From assembly GCA_038363925.1 (NCBI GenBank), contig JAQQWL010000011.1, forward strand, positions 1,178,001 to 1,242,000: a stretch of DNA of 64,000 nucleotides. The letters run 5' to 3'. The position numbers and the translations under genes are program-made. The stretch comes from Apiospora phragmitis (taxonomy: Eukaryota; Ascomycota; Sordariomycetes; Amphisphaeriales; Apiosporaceae). Positions 23,537-34,423 of this stretch are shown one piece after another; position 1 is the first letter of the stretch; each line of letters starts with the position of its first letter. The notes beneath the pieces are model-generated. The model was given only the letters and a program-made list of their open reading frames with translations, was not told the origin of the DNA and ran no database searches.

Positions 23537-26115
23537 ATGCCTCTGTCTTCTGCCAAATCCTCCCCACCTCTGTCTTCCCTGGCCAAGATGGAGGACAGAA
23601 AGAGACCCGCCATGAGCGGCGCCGACGACATTGGCCCTCCCAGCAAACGCCAAGCCGTAAATGGCAGCAGCAAGCACTCCAAGGACGATTCCGACATGAA
23701 GGAAGAGGCTTGGATCGAGGTATGTTACCATCTCCCTCTACGCCTCGATATCCCTCGACTACACTTTTGTGCCTCATTGTGATTGCCGAACACATGAGCA
23801 TTGCATGATTTCCCCCTCTGTCGGCTCTGTTCTCATCTTTGGCACGGTATCGCAAATAATGACGGCCTGTCACTTTCGCTTCCTGTCATGATGGCCTGAT
23901 TCATACTCACAATTTCAGACTTGATGCCCAGCCTTCGCTGTCATCTATTCTGCCTCTGATGAAACACCTGCCATTCCTGATTGCCAAGATACCCACGTTC
24001 ACCCGACATACCACGCCAAACGTCGCACCTTTGGAGAGATGGAAGGGAGGAAGCGCTGACAGATACGGAACTACTAGGAATACACCAAGGATGCGATACT
24101 CCGTCAGATGCTGGAATATAAACGCAAATGTAGCACTCTAGAGACACGGCTAGAGGAGGTGGAACAACGCTCGGCCCACCATGATGACCATTTGCGAACA
24201 GTTGACAAGTGGTGGCTACAACTTCTCCAAGAAGTATCGGTGCTGGCCGAAAACAAGGTTCCTTACCAGCCTGGCGAAGAGCAACCGTTCCCCACCCATA
24301 CATCTTTCAAGGATATCGAAGGGCTTGAAGCGCACCTCGAGGATAAAGCAGCTGCCATCAAGACAATAACAGACAGTTTGTTCTCCCGCCTCTCTGCTGC
24401 TCGTGGTCAAGTCGCGCCCAATATCACCAACCTGGAGACACAAGTGAATACTTTGCTTGCCAACCAGAAAGAGTTTCTCGTCAAACTCGACCGCCTGGCT
24501 TCAGAGAAGGATGAAACATCGGAGCAACTTAACACCGCTACACTTAGGTATCTTAAGGCTGAACGGAAGCTTGATAGGGTGAAGAGTACACAAGTCCAGA
24601 AACTTGAGCAACAAGCTATGGCCAGCGCAACAGCGCGCCCGGCTGGCGCAGATGCAGACAACGGGGCTTCGGGCGAGTCTAATGGGAATGCTCAAGCTCT
24701 GCAGCTTGCTCTCGCAGAAGCTAAGTTGGAGGCTACGAAGCAAAAGGAACAGCTGGACGTAGTCCAGGCGCAGAACAAGACTATCCAGGAGGAGCTCACC
24801 AATCTTCAGATCAGATTAACAAATCTGACGGACGAAGACTATTCACGCACCGACCTGTTTAAACTCCTAAAGAATCAGCATGAGGAATTGGTCAAGAAGG
24901 TCAACCACTTGGACACGGAAAACAAGAAGCTCCAGGAAGTCAGCCACAAGCTCAAAGTCGAGCGTGAAACGTACAAGAAGAAGCTGGAGGACGAAGCGCA
25001 AATGTTGACGACAGAACTTGAGGACCAGCTACAGCAATCCGATACTGCCCTCGCCCGAGTAAGGTCCGCACGAGATGAGCTACACGGCGAGGTGACAATG
25101 CTCAAGTCTCAACGAGATCAGGAGCGCCAAGCCGTCAATCACTTTAAGGAGCTTGTAGCTGCCAATCAGGACCGTATTGCCGCGCTAGAGTCAGAATTGC
25201 AACGTCTGCAACCGAGCGAAGATGTGGATATGACGCCGCGTCCGGATATTGAAGAAATGAGCCTCGAAGATCTTCGCGAGAAGTACAAGAAACTGGAGAA
25301 GGACTTCAAGTCGATCAATGACGAGCTTCCTGCCATGACAGCAGCCGTCAAGAAGTACCAGGGTCTTGCAACCAAGAAAATTATGGATTTCGAGTCGCTG
25401 GAAGATCGCTTAGCTATGGCCATCGCCGAGAAGGCCAAGGCCAACCAGAAGTATTTCGATGCGCGCAAGAATACGGATATCCACATGGAGGAGATCAAGC
25501 GCCTGCGAGCCCAGAACAACAAAAGCTCCGATATCATATCCCAGCTGAAAGAGAACGAGGCACAGCACCGCACGCTACTGAGTAACATGGAGAAGCAACT
25601 TGTAGATCTGAAGCAGACCAACACGGCCATCATGACAGAAAGCAAGCGGCTCGAATCATCCAGTAACGAGGCTTTGCGTCGTTATGATGCTTTGAAGAAC
25701 CAGGTCAACGAGCTATCCTCCTTAGCGAAATCCAAAGATGCCACCGCCTCGCAGGTTAAGGACCGTGCAGCGGTTCTGGAGACGGAGAATGAGAAGATGA
25801 AGCTGCGGGTCGAGCACGTATCGAAAGACCGAGATAAGTGGAAGGTCAAGAGCATGAGCAACTCCTCTGAAGAAGAAGACATGCTACGAGTAAGTCAATA
25901 CACCACGACCATGAAGCCTCCGAATACTAACACTCTTTTAGCAACTAGCCACTTGTTCGGTGTGCCAAAACCGGTTCAAGAATACGGTGCTCACGAAATG
26001 CGGTCATATATTCTGCAAAGAATGTACCGAAGACCGCTTGACGAACCGAATGCGCAAATGTCCGAACTGCGCAAGGGCTTTCGATCGCAACGATACCATG
26101 ACGGTGCATCTCTGA
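23537..26115 (+). CDS. BRE1: Bre1 E3 ubiquitin ligase for histone H2B, intact
   Basis: Nuclear RING E3 that works with Rad6 to monoubiquitinate histone H2B, which is needed for H3K4 and H3K79 methylation. Exons: 23537-23719, 24078-25889, 25942-26115; 722 aa. Introns are 358 bp (donor GTATGT, acceptor CTACTAG) and 52 bp (donor GTAAGT). Residues 1-61 contain [20 protein letters not shown]. The middle 600 residues are almost continuous heptad coiled coil (for example [20 protein letters not shown], the Rad6-binding region by family analogy). The C-terminal exon encodes a C3HC4 RING, with Cys670, Cys673, Cys685, His687, Cys690, Cys693, Cys705 and Cys708 all present. A second ATG at 23588 (MEDRKRP) is an alternative start. 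The frame is clean throughout, unlike its neighbours. Without splicing the last intron the RING is lost, which fixes the gene model. Confidence 0.95.
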
Positions 26116-26759
26116 GCCCAAATACGATGGATCCCGTCCGACTTAAGACGATCGGGGAATTCTGTACTGTATAGTATCTGCCGATGTGTATGAGTGTTTG
26201 TACATAATAATGAGCCTAGCGTCCGTTTCTGTGTTGAGAAGATGGGCTGTTTGTTGACTGAGACGGGCGCCTATGAGTATGCTTGTCGTGTCTTGGGAAA
26301 GTTTTTGCACTATGCCAGATACCCACCCGGCTTGGGAGCGGAAGCGAAAGAGAGGGATCGCTGAAAGGCGTCGGATCTTCACGAACCAGTTGAGCAAGGG
26401 CGTCCAGATGCCTTGTAAGGCCCGTGGTGGATACCAGTCGAGATGCCGCAACGATTTTGGGGAGACTTGCTGGCATACCCTCCTACTCTCAATCGAAGCG
26501 ATGAGGAATTACGGGCGCACAGGATAGAGAAGCAGTCTATACCTGCTTTGTAGGAATACATCAACCTGACAAACAACCATAGATATTCGATGCAATTTGT
26601 TTGTATTGTTCCCAAAGGGTACTGTGCTTATCTGCTGAAAGGAACGCGTGTAGAGTTTGTTGGATTCGTGACTTCGTCTCGTCGTTTATATTCGTTGCTA
26701 ATTGTTCATCCGCCCAAGCCCATCAATATCGTGCTCGGTGTCTCTATCTCGTTCTACTA
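26116..26759. other. convergent intergenic region BRE1/SARAF
   Basis: Short interval between two 3' ends. No gene seen; presumed 3' UTRs and termination signals. Confidence 0.65.
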
Positions 26760-27707
26760 CTACCTGCGACTTGTGCCGCCAAATCCTGTACTTTCGTGTC
26801 TGTCGGATGAGCTCGAGCTTGAGCTGGAGTATGACGGACCAGCGCTACTGCCACTGCCGCCCCATCCCGAGCCATAGTTGCGTTGCGGCGGCGGCTGCTG
26901 CTGCCGACCCCCCCTGTTGCCAGCATAGTAACCTGCAGCAGCGCCCGACGCGGCACCGGTCCAGAATCCAGGCCTCCAGCCTTGCTGTTGTTGTGATGAT
27001 GAACGGGGCTTCGAACTATATGGCGGGGGAGGGTCGTCGTTGTCGTCGAACCGCGGTGCACCACCGCCACCTCCTCCGAAACCAGGACCGCCGCCGCCAC
27101 CACCTCGCGGACGTCGTTGCACGGCTCCATTGCCATTCGCATTGACGTACGCGCTGTACACCATCCAGGCCAGCACGCCGACAAAGAGGATGCCGAAGAG
27201 AATCCCGCCCGCATCGACACCGCTCTGGTTCGGGTTCCAACCACCACCCAGATCCGGATACCGTTTCTCGCCTTCCTCGGTCAGGACGAGCCGGTACTGC
27301 ACGCCGCAACTGCCCTTGAGCACGTAATCGTCGTCGGGCCCGCTGTACCCCTCGCACATGACGTCGGTGCCGCCCAGTTTCAGCTCGGGCGGCAGGCTGG
27401 CAGTGCACGACCACTGGATGTCTTCGGTCTCGTAGCCGGGGCCCTCGTTGATGCAGCGCATCACGTCGATCTCGTGCAGCCGGCACAGGGCCGGACTCGA
27501 CGCGCACTTCAGCTGGGGCATGGCGGGCACGCGGCGGTGCGTGGTTTGGGCGCCGCCGCCGCGCAGGGTCAGGGTCTGGACTTGCGAGAGCAGGATGGCG
27601 TTCTTGGGTTTTTGGGCGGCGTGAGTGGTGGTTGGGGCGGTGGCAAGGAGGAGGGAGAGGAGCGGAGCCCAGAGGGCGGGCGGGAGATGGAGATGCATCT
27701 TCTTCAA
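26760..27707 (-). CDS. SARAF: SARAF-like store-operated calcium entry regulator (TMEM66 family)
   Basis: Single-exon, 315-aa, type I membrane protein. In animals SARAF is an ER protein that damps store-operated calcium entry; a role in fungi is inference only. Residues 1-30 form a signal peptide (ALWAPLLSLLLATAPTTTHA). The lumenal domain carries the family's core: VQTLTLRGGGAQTTHRRVPA, the cysteines in LKCASSPALCRLHEIDVMRC, ETEDIQWSCTASLPPELKLG, MCEGYSGPDDDYVLKGSCGV and YRLVLTEEG. One TM helix lies at about 166-187. The cytosolic tail is glycine-rich with a PPPPY motif (about 226-230), an aromatic GWRPGFWTG segment, QQQ and a Ser run. The frame is intact. The strong GC skew of the tail comes from Gly and Pro codons. 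Confidence 0.9.
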   Translation of the reverse strand: MKKMHLHLPPALWAPLLSLLLATAPTTTHAAQKPKNAILLSQVQTLTLRGGGAQTTHRRVPAMPQLKCASSPALCRLHEIDVMRCINEGPGYETEDIQWSCTASLPPELKLGGTDVMCEGYSGPDDDYVLKGSCGVQYRLVLTEEGEKRYPDLGGGWNPNQSGVDAGGILFGILFVGVLAWMVYSAYVNANGNGAVQRRPRGGGGGGPGFGGGGGGAPRFDDNDDPPPPYSSKPRSSSQQQQGWRPGFWTGAASGAAAGYYAGNRGGRQQQPPPQRNYGSGWGGSGSSAGPSYSSSSSSSSDRHESTGFGGTSRR

Positions 27708-30281
27708 AACTTGTTATGTTATGTCGTAGTTCACGAAGCCGAAAAGGAAATGGGATCAAGTTTCCCCCTGCCAGTTGCGATGCGAGATTGAATGTTCGTA
27801 ATAATTGAGTGTTACGATGGAAGCGGGCAGGGTCGGGAGCGAGCCGTTTGCCAGTTAGCTAAGCCGGTGATTGTGGCAAGGTGACTGGAGGGGAAAGCTG
27901 CTGAATGTTTCGCGGGGTATCCAAGGTGCATAAGTCCCGTATGCAGTAAAGTGGTATGATTGGTGGCCAATCTCAAATTCGTTTGTGAAGTAGGTAAGCT
28001 GCTTAATTCCCTCTTCACGACTGTTTGGAAAAGCCAAAAAGTAGGTAAGAAGGTCAGAAAGTATGAGAGGCGAATTACCCTAGGTTGTCAGCATTGTAGG
28101 TGAGGCGAATTCGGGCTTGAGGACAAGCTGGCATTCATTCCAGTTTATTCGTTGTTGCCTTCTCATTGGGTCACTGCGTATCACTGCATGTCGAGCCGAT
28201 GCTGCTGCTGCTGCTGCTGCCTTGAATCACAGGTAATGCGTCGCCACTTGAACGCAAGGCTGAGAATAGCATCCACTTTTCAGCTCGATATTCAGCTCAT
28301 CGTTGGCCAGCCTTGTATGTATGGAAGACTGTTGATCAAGCGCTTGTGAGTTTCGCCGGATCCAGCCAACAGATAGGACGTACATATCTCACAAGCACTC
28401 TGTTAATACTCTTTTAAAACATGTTACCTAGGTTAGAAGAGAATCAAAAGGTCAATCCGATAGAAAGAAACAATTTCACCAAAAGGGTTTGTTTCCCCCC
28501 TTCATAACTGCATAATTCCGATCTGTCGGTGTTGAGGCCGGTTGTTTGGGCTGGGGATGCGATGCATCGGGACCCGGGTCATGACGAGCGGATGATTTTT
28601 CTTTTTTTGTATCACCTGCATAGCGGATGGTACATGGCACATGCAACCATAAGGTGTGCATAAGCTGAGAAGGGGGGCAGTACGAAACGAATGCGATAGA
28701 GAACCGCATCCATCACGGGAAGGCGCAAGCAATCCCGATCCCGAACCCCGTTTTCGTCGCTTACCTACACCCCCATTTCCCCCTGACTATTGACCGTGGA
28801 CCCGAACTCTGAGATGGTTGTCGTGGGAGGAGGATTATGGAGTGCGCCGTATTTAGTGACGGTGCTGAGGTGATCGCGTCAGCCCACTCAGCCCGTCAGA
28901 GTCGAGTAAACCCCATCAGGGCATTGAGGCAGACAATCGTGGGTGACGGGGTGAGTCAAATTGCCGATGAACCTGACTATCTGACTACGTGCTGCCGCCA
29001 AGCCTTGCCGGACTTCACATATCTGACGAATGTAAAAGTACCCAGGGAGCCAGGTAGGGTATTTGTAGTTCGGTCGTCGGCGAATCTATCCTCTAGCGTA
29101 GGCCTCTGGAGAAACCTAGAAGCTTAGATCTGACCCCTGCACGTTTTAGCCGAGCAGCTGATAGAATGTTATTATCACGATCTGGGAAAGAAACTTCTGT
29201 CAACAGTTTTGGTATGCCCTACCTGACTTGCCTACCTTTTTTTTCTGCTGCGTTACGCATATTTCAATCAAGATGCGATCAGTGTTACAGAAGCAGGATC
29301 GGCAAGCTTTGCCAAGTGACTGACACGGAGTAAAGGCCCGACGAGATCTCTCAGGTGTGGGTGGTAGGAATGGATATCTCATTTACAGTGCACGCACGAT
29401 AGCAAGTTCGTAGTATGGAGTAATCAAATTGCCAATCGCATCCATCTCTGTTACCAGGCGACTCGGCGAACGGCTTGCCTTCTTTGGGCAGGTACGGATA
29501 CAGAGACCCAACGACACGGGCCAGTCTCGGCTGCAAAAAGGGGCCCTGTTGCTGCTCCTAGGCCTATTAGGTCTTAGGCCTCTAGGTTAATTCCAGTTCT
29601 GCAGCGCTCCTAGACCCATTCCCCAGATGCGACACGGCGGAACCCTCGAATTCCGTCCCTGGGTTACATAAAATAATGCACATCACCAGCGGAAAAGGGT
29701 ACGTCTATTCTCACATAATAAGAAGGCGAAATACCTGCTGCTATTATAAACACTTTCGAGAGTCCGGACTCATCTCTACGCCACCGACGAGGCATTACAC
29801 CCATATTATTTCTCGGGTTCTTTATGGGTTGCGACTACATTTCCTGAGAGTTTCATCCGCATATAGATTTCGCCAGATCCGCTCGTGACAATCCTGCTGC
29901 CAACGGGTTCTCCATCCTTGCGATGATTCAGTCACGACTAACTTGATACTGTTCTCTGCATACATTGTCTTTTTTAGAATAATCTTAATCTGCTTTCTTT
30001 GCTTTTGAGGTAAGCCCCACCCCCACTTTCACAAGTGATCGCCCTGTTATCATGCTTCAGCATCTCAGCATCATGGAGAGTCTATTTGTTGCTATTCATG
30101 GAGTTGCGTGTCATTGTTGAGTTTGCTCAAGGGTTGGCGATTCGTTGCCATATTGCCTTTGGGCAGTGCTCGCGTCTTGAGCTACCTCTCTCGCGTCCCC
30201 TCCCTTCCTTGTTGACTGTTCGAGGTCGCCCTGGCCTTTCTTCCAACTATCATCACTTCCTAGGCGTACAAGTTGTTAACT
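27708..30281. promoter_or_regulatory. divergent upstream region SARAF/ABC transporter
   Basis: 2.6 kb between divergent genes, holding both promoters. It contains a GCT repeat at 28198-28221. A possible 5' UTR intron of the ABC gene runs from GTAAGC at 30010 to CCTAG at 30263; this is a weak call. I see no protein-coding gene. Confidence 0.45.
28198..28221. repeat. (GCT)n microsatellite
   Basis: About seven GCT triplets in a row in the SARAF/ABC intergenic region. A nearby short open frame merely reads through it as a poly-Cys stretch and is not taken as a gene. Confidence 0.85.
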
Positions 30282-33200
30282 ATGTCGCAGGAATACCTCT
30301 ACAGGCTTGACAGGCTTGACCGGCCCTTGCCAGAGCCGCCGTCCAATAGGGCCTCCGAGATCTTTTACGACTCGTTTGAAGACTACAGGGCCTTTGAAAA
30401 CGCTCACAGGATGATGGCCGCGGAATTTCAAGAAACGGTGCCGGGGGAGATGGCCGCTGAGAACGAGAAGCGGTCAACCGATGGAACACTTACTGGCCGA
30501 AACTCCAGCCGGGGTGACTCGGAAAAGCCAGGACGGCCCCTGGCCAAGGCCGACTCGAAAGTTATCAAAGCCGCCAAAGAAGAGGACGACGATCCGTTCA
30601 GGAACCTCCCACCCATGAGGCTCAGATTCTACGGAGGCAGATAGTAACGGATGAGGTCAAAGCCGGCGTTGGCATCATATATCGCTATGCCGATAAGTGG
30701 GATCTCACCATCATGTTCATCAGTTCTCTATGTGCTATCGGTGGTGGTGCTGCGCTGCCTCTCATGACGGTCATCTTCGGAAACCTGCAGGGGACTTTCC
30801 AAGGTTACTTCCTTGGACAGGTCACCTACGACGAGTATATGAGCGAAATGACCTCGCTGGTTCTGTACTTCATATATCTGGCTATCGGAGAATTTGTCAC
30901 CATCTATGTCGCCACAGTCGGTTTCATTTACACGGGCGAGCACGTCAGCGCAAAGATCCGGGAGCACTATCTCGAGAGCTGCATGAAGCAGAATATCGGT
31001 TACTTCGACAAACTTGGAGCTGGTGAGGTCACTACTCGGATTACGGCAGACACCAACCTCATCCAAGATGGCATTTCCGAAAAAGTCGGCTTGACGTTGA
31101 CGGCCGTTGCTACTTTCATATCGGCCTTCGTTATTGGCTTTATCGAATACTGGAAGCTGACCCTGATTCTGTTGTCGACTGTTGTCGCGCTCATGCTCGT
31201 CATGGGTACCGGCTCCCAATTCATCATTAAGTACAACAAGCACTCCATTCAAGCATATGCGCTTGGCGGTAGCGTGGCAGACGAGGTCCTTAGCTCGATT
31301 CGCAACGCCGTCGCTTTCGGCACACAAGATCGCCTTGCCAAGCAGTACGACAGTCACCTTATTCGAGCTGAGACCTACGGCTTCAAGGTCAAGGCGACCA
31401 TTGCTTGCATGGTGGCTGGCATGATGTGGGTGTTATACTTGAACTACGGCCTATCCTTCTGGGTCGGAAGCCAGTTCCTGGTTGATGGCGCCGTGCCACT
31501 CTCGAAAATTCTCATCATTATGATGTCGGTTATGATCGGTGCTTTCAATCTCGGAAACGTCGCACCCAACATCCAGGCCTTTGGCACGGCTGTCGCAGCG
31601 GCTGTCAAGATTTACAACACCATCGATCGCATCTCTCCCTTGGATCCTACCGTCGAGACTGGCGAGAAGCTGGACCATGTTAAGGGTACTATTCGCCTGG
31701 AGAATGTCAAGCACATCTACCCATCGCGTCCCGAAGTTGTCGTCATGGACGGCGTGTCGCTAGAAAATCCCGCCGGCAAAACGACTGCCTTAGTTGGCGC
31801 TTCTGGATCCGGCAAGAGCACCATCGTTGGCCTCGTTGAGCGCTTCTATGACCCTATTGGTGGTTCGGTATATCTCGATGGACACGACATCAGCACATTG
31901 AACCTGAGGTGGCTTCGCCAGAACATCGCCCTGGTCAGTCAGGAACCTACATTATTTGGAACCACGATCTACGGCAACATCAAACACGGGTTGATTGGCA
32001 CCAAGCATGAGCATGAGAGCGATGAAATCCAAAAAGAACTCATCATTGAAGCTGCGAAGAAGGCAAACGCTCACGACTTCATCACCAGTCTCCCTGAAGG
32101 CTACGAGACCAATGTTGGCGAACGGGGTTTCCTGCTCTCCGGAGGCCAGAAACAACGTATTGCTATCGCCAGAGCCATCGTGTCAGACCCCAAGATTCTT
32201 TTGCTCGACGAAGCCACTAGTGCGCTTGATACAAAGTCTGAAGGCGTCGTCCAGGCTGCTCTGGAAGTCGCTGCTGAGGGCCGTACGACTATCACCATTG
32301 CCCATCGCCTGTCTACAATCAGGGATGCGCATAACATTGTGGTCATGTCCCGTGGAGTGATTATCGAGCAGGGTACACATGCCGCGCTTCTCGAGAAGCA
32401 AGGTGCCTACTTTAGCCTGGTTAATGCCCAGAACATCGCGGCCGTAAACGAGCTCACGGCCGAGGAACAGGAGGCTATCGACGAAGAGGAAGAAACATTG
32501 ATTCGCAAGGCGTCTGCCAAGAACGGTGACTATGTCGAAGATCCAGATGACAATATCCGGGAGAAGCTGAATCGTTCGACCACTTAGGCCTCTGCTTCAA
32601 GCAGAGTTCTCAAGGGCCGTCAGACCGCCGACGAGGAACACAAGTACAGTTTATGGACACTCGTCAGCCTGATCGCTTCTTTCAATCGAGAGGAGTGGAA
32701 GCTCATGCTTTGGGGTTGCTTCTGGGCTATCATCTGCGGTGGCGGTAATCCAACTCAGGCCTACTTCTTTGCCAAGCAGATCATGGTCCTGGGTGTTCCT
32801 CTGAACCCTGCGACCAACGGCCAACTCAAGAAGGACAGCGACTTCTGGAGTTCCATGTACCTGATGTTGGCTTTTGTTCAGCTTATTGCATTCATTGCCC
32901 AAGGAGTCGCCTTCGCCAGATGTTCCGAACGCCTTGTTCATAGAGTCCGTGACCGTGCGTTCCGCACCCTGCTCCGACAAGACATCTCTTTCTTCGACAA
33001 AGATTCCAACACTGCGGGAGCTCTGACTTCCTTCCTCTCGACTGAAACGACTCATGTCGCTGGCCTCAGCGGTGTTACTCTCGGTACTCTGCTCATGGTC
33101 AGCACCACCCTAGTGGCTGCCCTCATTCTTGCCCTTGCTATTGGTTGGAAGCTGTCTCTGGTGTGTATAGCGACCATACCAGTGCTTCTAGCCTGTGGTT

Positions 33201-34423
33201 TCTTCCGATTCTACATGCTCGCCCACTTCCAACGACGCTCGAAGACTGCCTACGAGCAGTCTGCATCGTATGCTTCCGAGGCTATCTCTGCCATCCGAAC
33301 CGTCGCTTCTTTGACCCGAGAACACGACGTTCTGGCCCAATACCAAGGTGCTCTCGCTGCCCAACAACGTGCCAGTTTGATCTCCATCCTCAAATCCAGT
33401 ATTCTGTATGCGGCGTCCCAATCGCTTCTGTTCCTAGCCTTTGCTCTTGGATTTTGGTACGGAGGAACGTTGATCGGCAAGCACGAGTACGACATGTTCC
33501 AGTTCTTTGTTTGTTTCTCGGCCATCATCTTCGGCGCTCAATCCGCTGGATCCATTTTCTCATTCGCCCCTGACATGGGCAAAGCCCATCAGGCCGCTGC
33601 TGAGCTCAAGACCCTGTTTGACAGGAAGCCTGTCGTCGACACCTGGTCCTCAACTGGCGAGTGTCTCGAGTCTGTGGATGGTACCATCGAGTTCCGCGAT
33701 GTCCACTTTCGGTACCCTACGCGACCTGAGCAGCCCGTTCTGCGAGGTCTGAACCTTACCGTCCGGCCTGGCCAGTATGTAGCATTGGTTGGTGCGTCTG
33801 GCTGTGGTAAGAGTACGACAATTGCTCTGCTCGAGCGCTTCTACGACCCGATCGTCGGCGGTGTCTATATCGACGGCAAAGAAATTAGCAGCCTGAATGT
33901 CAACGAATACCGGTCGTTCATTGCGCTCGTGTCTCAGGAACCCACGCTTTACCAGGGCACCATTAAGGAGAACATCCTTCTTGGCGCCAACCACGAGGCC
34001 ACGGATGAGGCGGTGCAGTTCGCCTGCAAGGAGGCCAACATCTACGACTTCATCATGTCGCTGCCCGACGGCTTCAACACCGTCGTCGGCAACAAGGGAA
34101 CCCTGTTGTCCGGTGGGCAGAAGCAGCGTATCGCCATCGCGCGCGCCCTGATCCGTGACCCCAAGATCCTGCTGCTGGACGAGGCCACGTCGGCGCTCGA
34201 CTCCGAGTCGGAGCACGTCGTCCAGGCCGCGCTCGACAAGGCCGCCAAGGGCCGCACCACCATCGCCGTGGCCCACCGCCTCAGCACCATCCAGCGCGCC
34301 GACATCATCTATGTCTTCGACCAGGGCCGCATCGTCGAGGAGGGCACCCATTCTGACCTCATGCGTAAGAATGGCCGCTATGCGGAGCTGGTTAACCTGC
34401 AGAGTCTGGAGAAGAACCGATAA
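30282..34423 (+). CDS. full-length ABCB multidrug transporter (Pmd1/leptomycin-resistance type), one frameshift and one in-frame stop
   Basis: ATP-driven exporter with TMD-NBD-TMD-NBD layout, expected in the plasma membrane and exporting hydrophobic drugs. NBD1: Walker A GASGSGKST (about residue 506), signature LSGGQKQRIAIARAI (about 619), Walker B ILLLDEATSALD. NBD2: GASGCGKST (about 1171), LSGGQKQRIAIARAL (about 1276), ILLLDEATSALD; His-loops read IAHRLST and VAHRLST. The N-terminus MSQEYLYRLDRLDRPLPEPP leads into FRNLPP, where one base is missing near 30614, so the next frame (RRQIVTDEVKAGVGIIYRYA) is needed to enter TMD1. A TAG at 32585-32587, in the linker after EKLNRSTT, interrupts an otherwise continuous frame that resumes with ASASSRVLKGRQTADEEHKY. 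Corrected, the single exon is 1381 codons including that stop, the family's size. Without readthrough only a half-transporter is made. Confidence 0.93.

Noticed and set aside
32526..32587. A possible 62-bp intron (GTGACT ... CACTTAG) that would remove the in-frame TAG of the ABC transporter gene
   Set aside because: Its length and phase do not keep the frame (phase 1 joins phase 0), the donor is poor, and it would remove linker residues that read as normal coding sequence.
30282..34423. A genetic code in which TAA and TAG encode glutamine
   Set aside because: Rad23, the ABC gene, Puf3, Bdp1, Gpi13 and others end at TAA or TAG exactly where their families end, so these codons do act as stops.
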